DNA of 64,000 nt from Rhodococcus ruber NBRC 15591. GTDB taxonomy: Bacteria > Actinomycetota > Actinomycetes > Mycobacteriales > Mycobacteriaceae. Under the pieces are notes generated by a model. It searched no databases, had not been told where the DNA came from, and saw nothing but the letters and a program-made list of their open reading frames with translations. The stretch covers positions 1 to 64,000 of the forward strand of contig NZ_BCXE01000020.1 of NCBI RefSeq assembly GCF_001894945.1. Reading direction: 5' to 3'. Shown here in pieces: positions 63,241 to 64,000 of this stretch. Each line of letters starts with the position of its first letter. Position 1 is the stretch's first letter. The translations under genes were made by a program, and so were the position numbers.

Positions 63241-64000
63241 GCAGACGTCGCAGTCCGGCCGTGTCCGGCGCCCTCGGGATTCTCGTGGTCCTGCTGGCCA
63301 CCCTGTCGGCCTTCTTCCTGGATTCGCTGCCGATCATCGGGGCCGGCGCCACCTACCGCGCGGAGTTCACCGAGGCGGCCGGCCTCAAACCCACCAACGA
63401 GGTGCGCATCGCCGGCGTCAAGGTCGGCCAGGTCACCGACATCGAGCTCGACGGTGACCGGGTGCTCGTGTCGTTCAAGGTCAAGGACGCCTGGCTCGGC
63501 GACGACACCTCCGCCTCGATCCAGATCAAGACCATCCTGGGCCAGAAGTACCTCGCCCTGGAGCCGCGGGGCACGGAGGTGCTCGATCCGGACGATCGGA
63601 TTCCGTTGTCGCGCACCGTCGCCCCGTACGACGTGATCGAGGCGTTCTCGTCGGCGGCCACCACTCTGGGCGAGATCGACTCCGAGCAGCTGGCCACGAG
63701 CTTCGACACCCTCTCGGAGGCGTTCTCCGAGACACCGGACGACATCCGGGCCTCGCTGGACGGCGTGACCAGGCTGTCGCAGACGGTGGCGAGCCGGGAC
63801 CAGGAACTGAAGCGGCTGCTCGAGGCGACCGGCCGGACGTCGCAGATCCTCGCGGACCGGAACGCGGAGTTCAACCGGCTGATCAGCGACGGAGCGCTGC
63901 TGATCGCCGAACTCAACAACCGCCAGCAGGCCATCTCACAGCTGCTGACGGGGACGCAGCGGCTGTCGGCGGAGTTGACCGGCCTGGTCCGTGACAACGA
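63237..64000 (+). CDS. mceC: Mce-family protein MceC, truncated by the window end
   Basis: ATG 63237 overlaps the mceB stop; 254 codons are present with no stop before the window edge. TM helix at about 10-28, MCE domain with TYRAEFTEAAGLKPTNEVRIAGVKVGQVTDIEL and QKYLALEPRG, then a helical region with repeated heptads (RDQELKRLLEATGRTSQILADRNAEF). Later mceD-F genes are expected downstream. Confidence 0.93.
   Translation, partial: MSRRRSPAVSGALGILVVLLATLSAFFLDSLPIIGAGATYRAEFTEAAGLKPTNEVRIAGVKVGQVTDIELDGDRVLVSFKVKDAWLGDDTSASIQIKTILGQKYLALEPRGTEVLDPDDRIPLSRTVAPYDVIEAFSSAATTLGEIDSEQLATSFDTLSEAFSETPDDIRASLDGVTRLSQTVASRDQELKRLLEATGRTSQILADRNAEFNRLISDGALLIAELNNRQQAISQLLTGTQRLSAELTGLVRDN

Overview
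The window is a 64 kb chromosomal segment from a high-GC Mycobacteriales actinobacterium, most like Rhodococcus. The evidence is GC-rich codon use, many GTG starts, mycolate (hadA-hadB), Mce and menaquinone (menJ, grcC1) genes, and gene order that, from memory, follows Mycobacterium tuberculosis Rv0509-Rv0566 and then Rv0634B-Rv0652. No insertion sequence, prophage or CRISPR array was seen; nearly all of it is core genome.

Layout. (1) 1-6557: tail of an upstream gene (possibly rex), then the tetrapyrrole operon hemA-hemC-hemD-hemB and small membrane proteins. (2) 6557-12119: accessory block with a CsoR-type repressor, two closely related PQQ-type sugar dehydrogenases flanking a divergent soxR/MFS pair, and a Tat-exported cyclase. 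(3) 12142-15657: acyl-CoA oxidase-like gene and HerA-like ATPase. (4) 15739-22939: hemL, phosphoglycerate-mutase-like gene, and the system II cytochrome c maturation set tlpA-ccdA-resB-ccsB, then a ParA/MinD-like ATPase. (5) 23096-27322: small regulators and membrane proteins (BldC-like, DUF4229), a Cds1-like cysteine desulfhydrase, an acyltransferase, an HTH/ClpN pair. (6) 27342-49896: menaquinone supercluster (menA, menE, menB, thioesterase, menC, menD, menG, menJ, polyprenyl synthase) interrupted by pitA, a branched-chain amino acid type ABC operon, a siderophore reductase and mannosyltransferase. (7) 50001-51428: htpX and yajQ. (8) 51576-57712: tRNA-Tyr, tRNA-Thr, tRNA-Met, rpmG, hadAB, tRNA-Trp, secE, nusG, rplK, rplA, rplJ, rplL. 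(9) 58026-64000: mceG with yrbE pair and mceA, mceB and a truncated mceC.

Functional themes: haem made by the hem genes feeds cytochrome c maturation, and the men genes supply the respiratory quinone, so much of the window serves the electron-transport chain. Two sequence-level themes recur. Many genes have a TANNNT hexamer 6-7 nt before the start codon, as expected for leaderless transcripts, several with palindromic operators over the promoter. Short perfect or near-perfect tandem repeats (16-29 bp) sit at gene ends and in intergenic gaps at least eight times. I saw no clearly undescribed multi-gene system; the most interesting candidates are the CsoR/PQQ-dehydrogenase/SoxR block, the HTH-ClpN operon with twin operators, and the repeat arrays carrying possible promoter elements.
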